Positions 17,250 to 26,448 of a DNA stretch of 38,761 nt are shown in pieces. Source of the stretch: Aromatoleum toluvorans. GTDB lineage: Bacteria; Pseudomonadota; Gammaproteobacteria; Burkholderiales; Rhodocyclaceae. The stretch's first letter is position 1. Each line of letters opens with the position of its first letter. Under the pieces are notes generated by a model that worked only from the letters and a program-made list of their open reading frames with translations, had not been told where the DNA came from and did not search any database. Both the position numbers and the translations under genes were made by a program. Location of the stretch: positions 1 through 38,761 of the forward strand of contig NZ_WTVN01000036.1 in NCBI RefSeq assembly GCF_012910905.1, in the 5' to 3' direction.

Positions 17250-20200
17250 ATGACGCACCCTACTGAACTCGATCTGGGCCCGCTCACGTGGGTCAAGAAC
17301 GAAATCGACCTCGCCCTCGCACGGGCCGACGAAGCGCTCGAACAGGCACTTTCCGCGACCGACGCAGCCGGCCGCGTGCAGTTCGCGCAGACTCATCTGC
17401 ATCAGGTACGCGGCGCCCTCTCGATCGTCGGGCTGGACGGGCTCACGCAGTTCGCCTCGGCGCTCGACCTGTCGCTGGGCGCCTTTGCCCGCGGCGAGCG
17501 CCCCCTCGATGCAGACACCGTCGCGCTGGCACGACGCGCGCTCGCCACGGTGGGGAACTACCTCGAAGAGCTCGTGCATGGCACGCCCGACCAGCCGCTG
17601 CGCCTGCTGCCGCTGTACCGGGAAATCAACGCCATCCGCAGCGCCGATCCCGTCTCGCCGGCGGAGCTGTTCTTCCCCGATCTCACGCAGCGCCCGCCGC
17701 GCCGCCACATCGCGAGCAGCGCGCTTGCCGGCGAAGCCCGGCAGGCACAGCTGCGCGCGCAACGGTCGCTCTTTCAGCGCGGCCTGCTCCAGTGGCTGCG
17801 CACGCCCGCGGACCCGGCCGGCCCGTCGGCCATGCTGGACGCGGTCAAGGGCATCGAGGTCCTGCATACCGGCACCCCGGTCACCAACCTGTGGTACGCC
17901 GCGCAGGCCTTCCTCGAAGCCCTGGCCAGCGGCGATCTTCAGCCCCAACCCGAAGTCAAGCGCCTGTGCTCGCAACTCGACGCCCAGCTCAAGCGCCTGG
18001 CTGACCAGCCGGCCGCCGTGCCCGACCGCTTCGTCCGCGAACTGCTGTACTGGGTCGCGCAGGCCCCGGCTCGCACCCCCCAGCAACAGGCCGTGCGCGA
18101 CACCTGGCATCCGGCGACCCTGATTCCCGAGGCCGGCTCGACCGTCAGCGTCACCCCGCTCGCCCCGCTGCTCAAGGCGCTGCAAGGCTCGATGGCCGCC
18201 ACCAAGCAGGCCTGGGACGAATTCTCGGAAGGCCACGCCGCCGCCCTGCCGCGCTTCGCGAGCAGCCTCGCCGACCTCGCAGCCCAGGCGCCGCAGCTCG
18301 GGCGGCCCGCGCTCGACCGCCTGCTCGAGGCCCTCATCGACTTCGTCCGCTGGCTGCGCAAGGATCCACTGCAGAACAACGAAAAAGTCGCCATCGAGGT
18401 TGCCACGGCGCTGCTGCTCGCCGAAGGGGCGCTCGACCGCGTGGTACCGGACACCGGCTTCTCGACCCAGGTCGCCGACACCGTCGGCCGCCTCGGTGCC
18501 GTCGCCCGCGGCGAAGCGGTCGAACCGGCCGAGCATTCGCCGACGGTCGAGACGGCACGTCGCCTGCAGGAACGCGAGGCGGTCGGCCAGCTCGCCCGCG
18601 AAATCCTGTCGAGCCTCGCGCAGATCGAACAGATCCTCGACGATTTCTTCCGCAACCAGGAGAAGCGTGCGCCACTCGCCAACCTCGCGACGCCGCTCAA
18701 GCAGGTGGAAGGCGCACTGACGCTGATCGGCGACCCCGATGCGATCGCCCTCGTGCATGGCGCGGCAACGGCCGTCGCCGAACTCGCCGCGACCAACGCG
18801 GAGCCCGCGCCGGGCCAGTTCGAGGGACTCGCGCAGCGCTTGTCCGCCCTGGGCTTCTACGTCCAGGCCCTGCAACACGGCCCCGCGACCCTGCAGAGCT
18901 TCCTCCACCCCGGAGCGCGACAGGCGCCCGTTGCCGGAGAGGCACCGGCCCTCACGATCGAGCTGCCGCGTTTTGCCGAGGAGACTCCGCCAGCCCCGAA
19001 GGCGGCCGCACCCGCGGCGCCTGCCCGGGAGGAGCCCGTCGCGGCACCGGCTGCGGCCTTCGAAGCCCTGGCGACCGAGGCTCCCGCACCCGAGGCCGAG
19101 CCAGCCGAGACGGCCGTAGCGATCGAGGAAGCCGAAACCGACCTTAACTTCCAGCCCGCGCTCGAACCGGCCGCGCCGCCCACGCCGGAAATCGACTTCG
19201 CACCGATCGAGCTGCCGCCCGAAGTACCGACGGCAGCCCCCGTGACGCCTCCCCCGGCGCCTAGCCCCGTCCCCAGTGCGGCGGAGATCGACGCCGAACT
19301 CCTCGAGATCTTCATCGAGGAAGCGCACGAAGTCCTCGCCAACATCGCCGAACAGCTCGAACTGTCGCGCACCGCGCCGGGCAATACGGAGCACCTCACG
19401 TCGATCCGGCGCGGATTCCATACGCTCAAGGGCAGCGGCCGCATGGTCGGCCTGCGGGATCTCGGCGAAGCCGCGTGGGGACTGGAACAGACGCTCAATC
19501 GCTGGCTGCAGCTCGAATGGACGCCGACCCCGGCGCTGCACCACCTCATCGACGAGGCCTACCAGAGCTTCTCCGAATGGGCGACGGAGCTCGAGGCCGG
19601 CGGCAGCCAGACGCGCGAGGTGTCCGCCCTGATGGCGGAGGCCGAACGCCTGCGCAGCAGTGACACGCCGATCAGCGAACCGGCCGCGCTTGTCGCCCCC
19701 GCCAGCGAGACCGCGGCCCCCGCCGAAGAGACAGTCGTCGACCTGCCCTTCGCAACGCTCGAACAGGCCGAAAGCGGCGAAATCCTCCCGTTCGCCGCAC
19801 CGCCGGCGCCCGCCGAAGAGCCGCTCGAGGAGATCCTCGAAGTCGCGGCCCTGGACGCGGACATTCCGCTCGCCATGCAGGCGCCGGACGACGGTCACGG
19901 GTCCGCCATCACGACCGAATACGGACCGGAAACCACCCCGTTCGAGCCGCCCGCCGCAGCCGAGGCCGCCGACGAAATCGCGTTACCGGAAGAAGCCATC
20001 GTAGCGACCGACGCGATACCGCTCGAAGGCGGCGCAGCGTGGCTCGTCGAACGGGAAATTCCCCTCGAACCGCTCGACGAGGAAACGGTCGAGCTTGGCG
20101 AACTCGACGAGGAAGTATCGGCAACCGAGATCGGCGGCGAACTGGAGTTCCCGATCGAAGTGCTGGAGGACGCCCCGACCGCGGCAGCCGCCGAAGTCGA

Positions 20201-23200
20201 GGGGGTGCCCGAACTCGCGGACGTGCCCGAAACGGGCCTCGCGGGCGCGTTCGAGGAGGCGCTCGAACTGGACGAATCCATCGCCCTCGAACGAACCGAA
20301 GGGCTCGCGATGCCCTTCGAGTTCGGGAAGGCGGAGGAACTCGAGGAGCCGGCCGGATTCGAGGAGGAGATCGAGCTCGAGGAGACGATCGAACTCGAAC
20401 CGCTCGCGCCCGCTGCAGACGAGGCCGACACGGAAGAAGCGCTCGAACTGGAAGAGTTGGAGGTCATCGAGGAACCCCTGGCCGCCGAAGCCCTCGCCCC
20501 GAGCGTGACGCCGGCGGAACCGGAGCCCCCTGCAGAGGAGCCCGCCGAGGCGGAAGAGGCCACGGTCGACCTCGAGGAAATCGAAGCGCCGGTGGAACGG
20601 GACGTCGTGTACGTGGGCGACAACGAAATCAGTCGCCCGCTCTTCGACCTCTATCTCGGTGAAGCGCGGCATCACCTGGGAACCCTGCGGGGCGAACTCG
20701 GCCGCCTCGCCGCCAACCCCACCCTGATCCCGGCGGAATCCGCACTGCGTGCCGCCCACACGCTCGCCGGCATCTCGGGCACCACGCGCCTGATGAGCGT
20801 GCAGGCGCTCGCTCGCGGGCTCGAACACGCGATCGAGCGCCTGCGCGAAGGTGCGCACCCGCCGACAGCCGAACAATCCGCGGTGCTGAAGAGCTCCAAC
20901 GACACGCTCGAGGCCATGGTCGCGCAGATCGCATTGCGACAGCTGCCGCTGGAGGTCCCGGAGCTCGTCGAGCAACTGGACGGTATCGGTCGCACGCTGG
21001 TCTCGCTCGACGCGGGCATCGAAGCCGAGGAGCTGGCCATCGCGGCGGCGGCACCGGCACAACCGGCAGTCGCCGCGGAAGCCGAAGCCGCGCGGCCCGC
21101 TGCGGTCACCGACGACCTCGACGAACAGCTCCTGCCCGTCTTCCTCGAAGAAGGCGCGGAGCTTCTCGCCGATCTTCACGCGTCCCTGCGCCGCTGGAGC
21201 GGCGGCGACGCCTCGGCCGACCACGCCAAGGCGACGGCGCGCCTGCTGCACACGCTGAAGGGCAGCGCTCGCATGGCCGGTGCGATGAGCCTCGGCGAGC
21301 ACGTGCACCAGCTCGAATCGCAACTCGAGGCGGGGCGCGAAGCCGGGCGCGAGGCCGCGGAGCTGATCGACGAACTGGTCGGCGGCCTCGACCGTACCGA
21401 GCAGATGATGAACGCGCTGACCGGCAGCCCGGCCCCCGCAGCCGAGGGGACAGGCGCCGAAGTGACGGTTTCGGTCGCCGCCGCCCCCGAGGGCGAGCCG
21501 GCGGAGCCCGAAAGCAGCGCAACCGCCACCCTGCGCGTGCGCGCCGGCACGATCGACCGCTTCGTGAACGAAGCCGGCGAAATCGGCATCGCGCGCACCC
21601 GTATCGCCGGCGAGCTGCGCACGCTGCGCCGCTCGCTGCTGGACCTCACCGAAAACGTCATCCGCCTGCGCAACCAGCTGCGCGAGGTCGAGATCCAGGC
21701 CGACGTGCAGATGCAATCGCGCATCGCCCACACCGGCACGCACGAAGGCGACTTCGACCCGCTGGAGATGGACCGCTACACGCGCCTGCAGGAACTCACG
21801 CGGATGATGGCCGAGAGCGTCGGCGACGTCACGACGGTGCAGCAGAGCCTGTTGCGCAACCTCGACGGCGCCGAACTCGCACTGAACAGCCAGGCGCGGC
21901 TGTCGCGCGACCTGCAGCAGGCGCTGATGCAGGTGCGCATGGTGCCCTTCGACAGCCTCGCCGACCGCCTGTACCGCGTGACGCGGCAGACCGCGAAGGA
22001 TCTCGGCAAGCGCGCGAACCTCGACCTGCGCGGCGGGCGCATCGAAATCGACCGAAGCGTGCTGGAACACATCACCGCCCCGCTCGAACACCTGCTGCGC
22101 AATGCCATCGCGCACGGCATCGAAGGTCCCGAGGCGCGCCACGCTGCCGGCAAGAACGAGATCGGCCAGATCACGCTCAGCGTCAGCCAGGAAGGCAACG
22201 AAATCGCGATCAGCCTCGCCGACGACGGCGGTGGACTCGACTACGACCGCATTGCCGAGCGCGCCCGCGCGAACGGCCTCCTCGGCCCGGACGAGATCGC
22301 CGACGAGCGCCGCCTCACCAATCTCATCTTCCTGCCCGGCTTCTCGACCGCCGGCAACGTGTCGACCGTGTCGGGCCGCGGCGTCGGCATGGACGTCGTG
22401 AAATCCGAAACCGCCGCCGTCGGCGGGCGCATCGACATCCGCGCGACCCGCGGCGCGGGAACCGAATTCCGCATCTACCTGCCGCTCACGCTGGCGGTGA
22501 CGCAGGCGCTGCTGGTCAGCGCCGCCGGCCGCACCTTCGCGATCCCCTCGAGCATGGTCGCCCAGGTGATGGAACTGAAGGCCAACGCGCTGCAGGAGCT
22601 GCGCGCAGCCGGCGGCACCGAGTGGCAGGACATGCACTTCAACTATCGCTACCTGCCGCGCCTGCTCGGGGACGCGAGCAGCCAGCCGGAGGAGCAGCGC
22701 TTCAGCTGGGTGCTGCTGCTGCGCGCCGGCGCCCAGACGCTTGCCCTGCACGTCGATGCGCTGCGCGGCAACCAGGAAATCGTCGTCAAGAACGCCGGCC
22801 CGCAGCTCGCGCGCGTCGTCGGCATCTCGGGCGCAACGGTGTTGGGCGACGGCGAGATCGTGCTGATCCTGAACCCCGTCGCGCTCGCCAGCCGCAGTCT
22901 CGCCGAGACCGCGGAAGGAGCGGGAGCAGCCGCCCCCGTGGAGGCGCAGGCACCGGCGGCACAGCCGACCGTGATGGTGGTCGACGACTCGCTGACCGTG
23001 CGCAAGATCACCGGCCGCCTGCTCGAGCGCGAAGGCTACCGCGTGATCACGGCGAAGGACGGCGTCGAGGCGCTGGAGCGGCTGATCGAGTCGGTGCCCG
23101 ACGTGATCCTGTCGGACATCGAGATGCCGCGCATGGACGGCTTCGACCTGCTGCGCAACATCCGCGCCGATGCGCGCATGCGCGACGTGCCGGTGATCAT

Positions 23201-23342
23201 GATCACCTCGCGCCTCGCGGACAAGCATCGCCAGTTGGCCGAGAAGATCGGCGCCAACGAGTATCTCGGCAAGCCTTACGAGGAAGGCGAGCTGTTGGCG
23301 CTGCTGCAGCACTACACCGCGAAAGCCCCCGCAGTGGTCTGA
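17250..23342 (+). CDS. chpA: ChpA/PilL, hybrid CheA-type kinase of the Pil-Chp system
   Basis: A 2030-residue cytoplasmic kinase. Domains in order: an N-terminal FimL/Hpt-like domain with HLHQVRGAL (His51); a second Hpt-like fold whose equivalent segment is PLKQVEGAL, with Lys484 at the His position; an Ala/Pro-rich linker (about 570-675); Hpt with FHTLKGSGRMVG (His724); an acidic linker of about 320 residues (800-1120); Hpt with AAHTLAGISGTT (His1170); Hpt with LLHTLKGSARMAG (His1334); a CheA-like dimer/HATPase region with HLLRNAIAHG (Asn1618) and ADDGGG; a CheW domain (about 1747-1885); and a C-terminal receiver with D1956 in VILSDIEMPRMDG. Known relatives pass phosphate to PilG and PilH. 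P. aeruginosa ChpA is longer, with more Hpt domains. The start at 17250 fits the conserved N-terminus, though the ribosome binding site is weak. Confidence 0.95.
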   Translation: MTHPTELDLGPLTWVKNEIDLALARADEALEQALSATDAAGRVQFAQTHLHQVRGALSIVGLDGLTQFASALDLSLGAFARGERPLDADTVALARRALATVGNYLEELVHGTPDQPLRLLPLYREINAIRSADPVSPAELFFPDLTQRPPRRHIASSALAGEARQAQLRAQRSLFQRGLLQWLRTPADPAGPSAMLDAVKGIEVLHTGTPVTNLWYAAQAFLEALASGDLQPQPEVKRLCSQLDAQLKRLADQPAAVPDRFVRELLYWVAQAPARTPQQQAVRDTWHPATLIPEAGSTVSVTPLAPLLKALQGSMAATKQAWDEFSEGHAAALPRFASSLADLAAQAPQLGRPALDRLLEALIDFVRWLRKDPLQNNEKVAIEVATALLLAEGALDRVVPDTGFSTQVADTVGRLGAVARGEAVEPAEHSPTVETARRLQEREAVGQLAREILSSLAQIEQILDDFFRNQEKRAPLANLATPLKQVEGALTLIGDPDAIALVHGAATAVAELAATNAEPAPGQFEGLAQRLSALGFYVQALQHGPATLQSFLHPGARQAPVAGEAPALTIELPRFAEETPPAPKAAAPAAPAREEPVAAPAAAFEALATEAPAPEAEPAETAVAIEEAETDLNFQPALEPAAPPTPEIDFAPIELPPEVPTAAPVTPPPAPSPVPSAAEIDAELLEIFIEEAHEVLANIAEQLELSRTAPGNTEHLTSIRRGFHTLKGSGRMVGLRDLGEAAWGLEQTLNRWLQLEWTPTPALHHLIDEAYQSFSEWATELEAGGSQTREVSALMAEAERLRSSDTPISEPAALVAPASETAAPAEETVVDLPFATLEQAESGEILPFAAPPAPAEEPLEEILEVAALDADIPLAMQAPDDGHGSAITTEYGPETTPFEPPAAAEAADEIALPEEAIVATDAIPLEGGAAWLVEREIPLEPLDEETVELGELDEEVSATEIGGELEFPIEVLEDAPTAAAAEVEGVPELADVPETGLAGAFEEALELDESIALERTEGLAMPFEFGKAEELEEPAGFEEEIELEETIELEPLAPAADEADTEEALELEELEVIEEPLAAEALAPSVTPAEPEPPAEEPAEAEEATVDLEEIEAPVERDVVYVGDNEISRPLFDLYLGEARHHLGTLRGELGRLAANPTLIPAESALRAAHTLAGISGTTRLMSVQALARGLEHAIERLREGAHPPTAEQSAVLKSSNDTLEAMVAQIALRQLPLEVPELVEQLDGIGRTLVSLDAGIEAEELAIAAAAPAQPAVAAEAEAARPAAVTDDLDEQLLPVFLEEGAELLADLHASLRRWSGGDASADHAKATARLLHTLKGSARMAGAMSLGEHVHQLESQLEAGREAGREAAELIDELVGGLDRTEQMMNALTGSPAPAAEGTGAEVTVSVAAAPEGEPAEPESSATATLRVRAGTIDRFVNEAGEIGIARTRIAGELRTLRRSLLDLTENVIRLRNQLREVEIQADVQMQSRIAHTGTHEGDFDPLEMDRYTRLQELTRMMAESVGDVTTVQQSLLRNLDGAELALNSQARLSRDLQQALMQVRMVPFDSLADRLYRVTRQTAKDLGKRANLDLRGGRIEIDRSVLEHITAPLEHLLRNAIAHGIEGPEARHAAGKNEIGQITLSVSQEGNEIAISLADDGGGLDYDRIAERARANGLLGPDEIADERRLTNLIFLPGFSTAGNVSTVSGRGVGMDVVKSETAAVGGRIDIRATRGAGTEFRIYLPLTLAVTQALLVSAAGRTFAIPSSMVAQVMELKANALQELRAAGGTEWQDMHFNYRYLPRLLGDASSQPEEQRFSWVLLLRAGAQTLALHVDALRGNQEIVVKNAGPQLARVVGISGATVLGDGEIVLILNPVALASRSLAETAEGAGAAAPVEAQAPAAQPTVMVVDDSLTVRKITGRLLEREGYRVITAKDGVEALERLIESVPDVILSDIEMPRMDGFDLLRNIRADARMRDVPVIMITSRLADKHRQLAEKIGANEYLGKPYEEGELLALLQHYTAKAPAVV

Positions 23343-23359
23343 CGCCCCCGGGACGAAGC

Positions 23360-23379
23360 CCGGCGCCGCGCGGCGCCGG
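23360..23379. terminator. perfect GC palindrome between chpA and phr
   Basis: A 20-bp perfect palindrome (two 10-bp arms, CCGGCGCCGC and its complement) in the 42 bp between the convergent ends of chpA and phr. It can fold as a stem with a 4-6 nt loop on either strand. There is no T-run, so it is at best a Rho-aided or two-way stop. Confidence 0.45.
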
Positions 23380-23384
23380 CGCTC

Positions 23385-24824
23385 TCAGGCGCGTACCACG
23401 GCGAAGCGCGCGAGCGTCCGTGCGCGCGCCACGGCGTGGTCGACGACCGGTGCCGGATATTCCCGGCCGATGCGCACGCCCGCTGCCGCCTGCTCCGCCG
23501 CCCCCATCTGCCACGGCGCATGGATGTATCGGTCCGGCACGCGCACGAGCTCCGGCACGTAGCGACGGATGAAGCGCCCGCCCGGATCGAAACGCGCCGA
23601 CTGCGCCACCGGATTGAAGATGCGGAAATACGGTTGCGCGTCGCAGCCCGTCGACGCGGCCCACTGCCACCCCCCGTTGTTCGCCGCGAGGTCGTAATCG
23701 ATCAGGTGGTCGGCAAAGTGGCGCTCGCCGCGCCGCCAGTCGATTCCCAGATCCTTGGTCAGGAAGGACGCGACGACCATGCGCAGCCGGTTGTGCATGT
23801 AGCCCGTCGTGGCGAGCTGACGCATCGCCGCGTCGACCAGCGGATACCCCGTGCGCCCCTCGCGCCACGCCGCAAACAGTTCCGGCGCCGCATCCCACAC
23901 GATGCGGTCGTACGCAGGCTTGAAGCTCGCCATCACGACGCGCGGGTGATGCGCCAGGATCATGTGGTAGAAGTCGCGCCATACCAGCTCGCCGAGCCAG
24001 CTCTGCGCCCCGGCCCCGCCGTCGGCCTGTGCAAACGCAGCCAGTTCGCGGATCGACACCGTACCGAAGCGCAAGTGCGCGGACAGATAGGAGACCCCCT
24101 TCACGGCCGGGTAGTCCCGCGCTTCGCGGTAGCGCCCGATACGGCCGGCGAAATCCTCGAACAGGGCCCGTCCGCCGGCCATGCCCGTGGGCAGACGCAG
24201 TTCGGCGAGGTTCGTCTCGGTGAAGCCCAGCTCGTCGAGGCCCGGCACGCGCTCACCGTCAGCCTTGGGCACCAGCCGCGCGGCGTAGCGCTCCACCGGA
24301 TAGGCCTGCACGTAGAAGCCGTCGAGCTTCTTCAGCCACGCATTCCGGTACGGCGTGAAGACGCTATACGGATGCCCGCCCTGCGTCAGGATCTCGTCGC
24401 GCTCGAAGATCACCTGATCCTTGAAATCCTCGAAGCCGATCCCCGCCGCCGCAAGCCGCCCGGCCACCCGCCGGTCGCGCGCAAGCGCAGCCGGCTCGTA
24501 GTCGCGATTCGTGAGTACTGCCGTCACCCCGAGCTGCACGGCCAGGGTCGGAATCTCCTCGTCGGCACGCCCGTGCCGCACGACGATGCCCGCCCCGCCC
24601 CCGCCCGCCTGGCGCGACAGCGCATCGAGCGCCACGTCCAGCGCCTGCAGGCTGCGCCAGATGAACTCGACGCGCCGGTCGCTACGGCTGGGCAACGCGT
24701 CCAGGATCTCCGTGTCGAAGACGAACGCACAATGCACGCGCCCGAAGCGGCGCAGCGCGTGATACAGCGCCGCGTGATCGTAACTGCGCAGGTCGCGGCG
24801 GAACCAGACGAGGGCGGATGGCAT
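23385..24824 (-). CDS. phrB: deoxyribodipyrimidine photolyase
   Basis: A 479-residue class I CPD photolyase that splits UV-induced cyclobutane pyrimidine dimers with blue light. The N-terminal antenna-binding Rossmann domain begins PSALVWFRRDLR, and the C-terminal FAD domain contains VWRDFYHMIL, GYPLVDAAMRQL, TGYMHNRLRMVVASFL and NGGWQWAASTG with W386 and W388 (the terminal part of the electron-transfer Trp chain). The start at 24824 is chosen because the LVWFRRDLR strand should be near the N-terminus; an in-frame ATG at 24872 would add 16 residues. Neither has a good ribosome binding site. It stands alone on the minus strand and is divergent from yqgE with a 98-bp spacer. Confidence 0.95.
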   Translation of the reverse strand: MPSALVWFRRDLRSYDHAALYHALRRFGRVHCAFVFDTEILDALPSRSDRRVEFIWRSLQALDVALDALSRQAGGGGAGIVVRHGRADEEIPTLAVQLGVTAVLTNRDYEPAALARDRRVAGRLAAAGIGFEDFKDQVIFERDEILTQGGHPYSVFTPYRNAWLKKLDGFYVQAYPVERYAARLVPKADGERVPGLDELGFTETNLAELRLPTGMAGGRALFEDFAGRIGRYREARDYPAVKGVSYLSAHLRFGTVSIRELAAFAQADGGAGAQSWLGELVWRDFYHMILAHHPRVVMASFKPAYDRIVWDAAPELFAAWREGRTGYPLVDAAMRQLATTGYMHNRLRMVVASFLTKDLGIDWRRGERHFADHLIDYDLAANNGGWQWAASTGCDAQPYFRIFNPVAQSARFDPGGRFIRRYVPELVRVPDRYIHAPWQMGAAEQAAAGVRIGREYPAPVVDHAVARARTLARFAVVRA

Positions 24825-24922
24825 CCAGGGGGGAAGCGGCGAATACGGAAAGATGCATTCTGACGCAACCATGCCGCGCAGGTTCCCGCGCCTTGCTCCG
24901 CGCGAAAGGCTAAAATGCATCC

Positions 24923-25489
24923 ATGAGCGAAATCATGTCGAACCTCACGCATCATTTCCTGATCGCCATGCCCGGCATGACGGATCCGAATTTCTCGCGC
25001 ACGCTGACCTACATCGCCGAACACAACGATCAGGGCGCGCTGGGGATCATCGTCAACCGGCCGATCGACATGACCCTCGGCACGCTCTTCGAACGCGTCG
25101 AACTGCCGCTCGACGCAGCCGGCTTTGCCGAGCAGCCGGTGTATTTCGGCGGCCCGGTGCAGACCGATCGCGGCTTCGTGCTGCACCGCCCGGCCGGCGA
25201 ATGGCACTCGACCCTCAAGGTCAATGACGAAGCCGGCCTCACGAGTTCGCGCGACATCCTGCAGGCGATCGGCAACACCGGCCAGCCTTCCGAAGTGCTG
25301 GTCACGCTCGGTTACGCCGGCTGGACCGCCGGGCAGCTCGAACAGGAGATCGCCGACAACGCCTGGCTGACCGTGCGCGCGGATCTCGCCATCGTCTTCG
25401 AGCTGCCGCCCGAGGAGCGCCTCGCCGCCGCCATGCAGAAGCTCGGCATCGACTTCACGAACCTCAGCGAGACGGCCGGGCATGCCTGA
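24923..25489 (+). CDS. yqgE: YqgE/AlgH family protein
   Basis: A 188-residue member of the UPF0301 family. Signature segments: [28 protein letters not shown] near the N-terminus, [25 protein letters not shown], and [18 protein letters not shown] with NAWLTV. Function is not established; AlgH was linked to alginate regulation in Pseudomonas and the fold is alpha/beta. An internal ATG at 24935 (MSNLTHHF) could also be the start. TAAAAT at 24911-24916 could be a -10 but has no well-placed -35. The gene overlaps ruvX by 8 bp, an arrangement conserved in many proteobacteria, and opens the pyrimidine operon. Confidence 0.94.
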   Translation: MSEIMSNLTHHFLIAMPGMTDPNFSRTLTYIAEHNDQGALGIIVNRPIDMTLGTLFERVELPLDAAGFAEQPVYFGGPVQTDRGFVLHRPAGEWHSTLKVNDEAGLTSSRDILQAIGNTGQPSEVLVTLGYAGWTAGQLEQEIADNAWLTVRADLAIVFELPPEERLAAAMQKLGIDFTNLSETAGHA

Positions 25490-25961
25490 GGCGGCTGCGC
25501 CCGAACCCCGGCCAGCCCCGGACCTCCCCGCGCGCGGCACCCTGCTCGGCTTCGACTTCGGTCTCGCGCGGCTCGGCGTGGCCGTCGGCGAACTCGAAAC
25601 CGGCCAGGCGAACCCGCTGATCACGATCAGCGAAGAGGCCAACGCGCCGCGCTTCGCCGCGATCGAAAAACTCATCGCCGAATGGCACCCCGCCGGCCTC
25701 GTGGTCGGCATTCCCTGCCACCTCGACGGCACGCCGCACGAAATGACCGCGCGCTGCCACCGTTTCGCCAACCAGCTGCGCGGCCGCTACGGCCTGCCGG
25801 TCATGGAAAGCGACGAACGCCTGTCCTCCGCCGCGGCCGAAGCCGCGTTGGAGGAAGCGGGGCAGCGCAGCTGGCGCGAACGCAAACCCGTGCTCGACGC
25901 CGTCGCCGCGCAGATCATCCTGCAACACTTCCTGGACACCCTCCACCATGCAAAAGCTTGA
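25482..25961 (+). CDS. ruvX: RuvX/YqgF, Holliday junction resolvase-like protein
   Basis: A 159-residue RNase H-fold protein. The first acidic residue is D25 in [22 protein letters not shown] and a late Asp in [11 protein letters not shown] complete the active-site pattern. E. coli YqgF/RuvX acts in 16S rRNA 5'-end processing and was first proposed as a resolvase. The N-terminus has about 19 extra Pro/Ala-rich residues before the first strand, but no other start fits. It overlaps yqgE by 8 bp and pyrR by 14 bp. Confidence 0.94.
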   Translation: MPEAAAPEPRPAPDLPARGTLLGFDFGLARLGVAVGELETGQANPLITISEEANAPRFAAIEKLIAEWHPAGLVVGIPCHLDGTPHEMTARCHRFANQLRGRYGLPVMESDERLSSAAAEAALEEAGQRSWRERKPVLDAVAAQIILQHFLDTLHHAKA

Positions 25962-26448
25962 TGCCGAAGCGCTCTTCCAGACCCTGGTCGAGCAGATGCG
26001 GCCGCACGTGACGCCCGACACCGCGCTGGTGGGCATCCACACGGGCGGCGTCTGGCTGGCCGAACGACTGCACCGCGCACTGGGCCTGACGCTGCCGCCG
26101 GGCTCGATCGACGTGTCCTTCTACCGCGACGACTTCGGCTCCAAGGGCCTGCACCCGCAGCCCAAGCGCACCGCGATCCCGTTCGACGTCGAGGACGCCC
26201 ACGTCGTCATCGTCGACGACGTCCTCTATACCGGCCGCACGACGCGCGCCGCGATCAACGAACTGTTCGACTTCGGGCGCCCCGCGCACGTGGACCTCGC
26301 GGTGCTCATCGACCGCGGCGGCCGCGAGCTCCCCATCGCCGCGCGCTACTGCGCCCTCACCCTGCCCCAACCCCTGCCCGCAAGCCAGAGCCTGCAACTC
26401 GAGACCGATGCGACCGGCGCGCTCACCCTGAGGCTGATCGATGCATAA
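25948..26448 (+). CDS. pyrR: PyrR, uracil phosphoribosyltransferase / pyr regulator
   Basis: A 166-residue type I phosphoribosyltransferase. The PRPP loop is [17 protein letters not shown] (86-102), with [12 protein letters not shown] upstream and a C-terminal family pattern. In Bacillus PyrR is an RNA-binding attenuation regulator with weak uracil phosphoribosyltransferase activity; in most proteobacteria RNA control is unproven. The gene overlaps ruvX by 14 bp and pyrB by 8 bp, so no leader that could act as an attenuator exists between them; any control would have to act upstream of yqgE or post-transcriptionally. ACCCTGGTCGAGCAG-type GC-rich codons match its neighbours, with no sign of transfer. 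Confidence 0.93.
   Translation: MQKLDAEALFQTLVEQMRPHVTPDTALVGIHTGGVWLAERLHRALGLTLPPGSIDVSFYRDDFGSKGLHPQPKRTAIPFDVEDAHVVIVDDVLYTGRTTRAAINELFDFGRPAHVDLAVLIDRGGRELPIAARYCALTLPQPLPASQSLQLETDATGALTLRLIDA

Noticed and set aside
19983-23312. 1109-codon open frame on the minus strand opposite chpA
   Set aside because: Same cause; chpA's Hpt, HATPase, CheW and receiver motifs on the plus strand are unmistakable.
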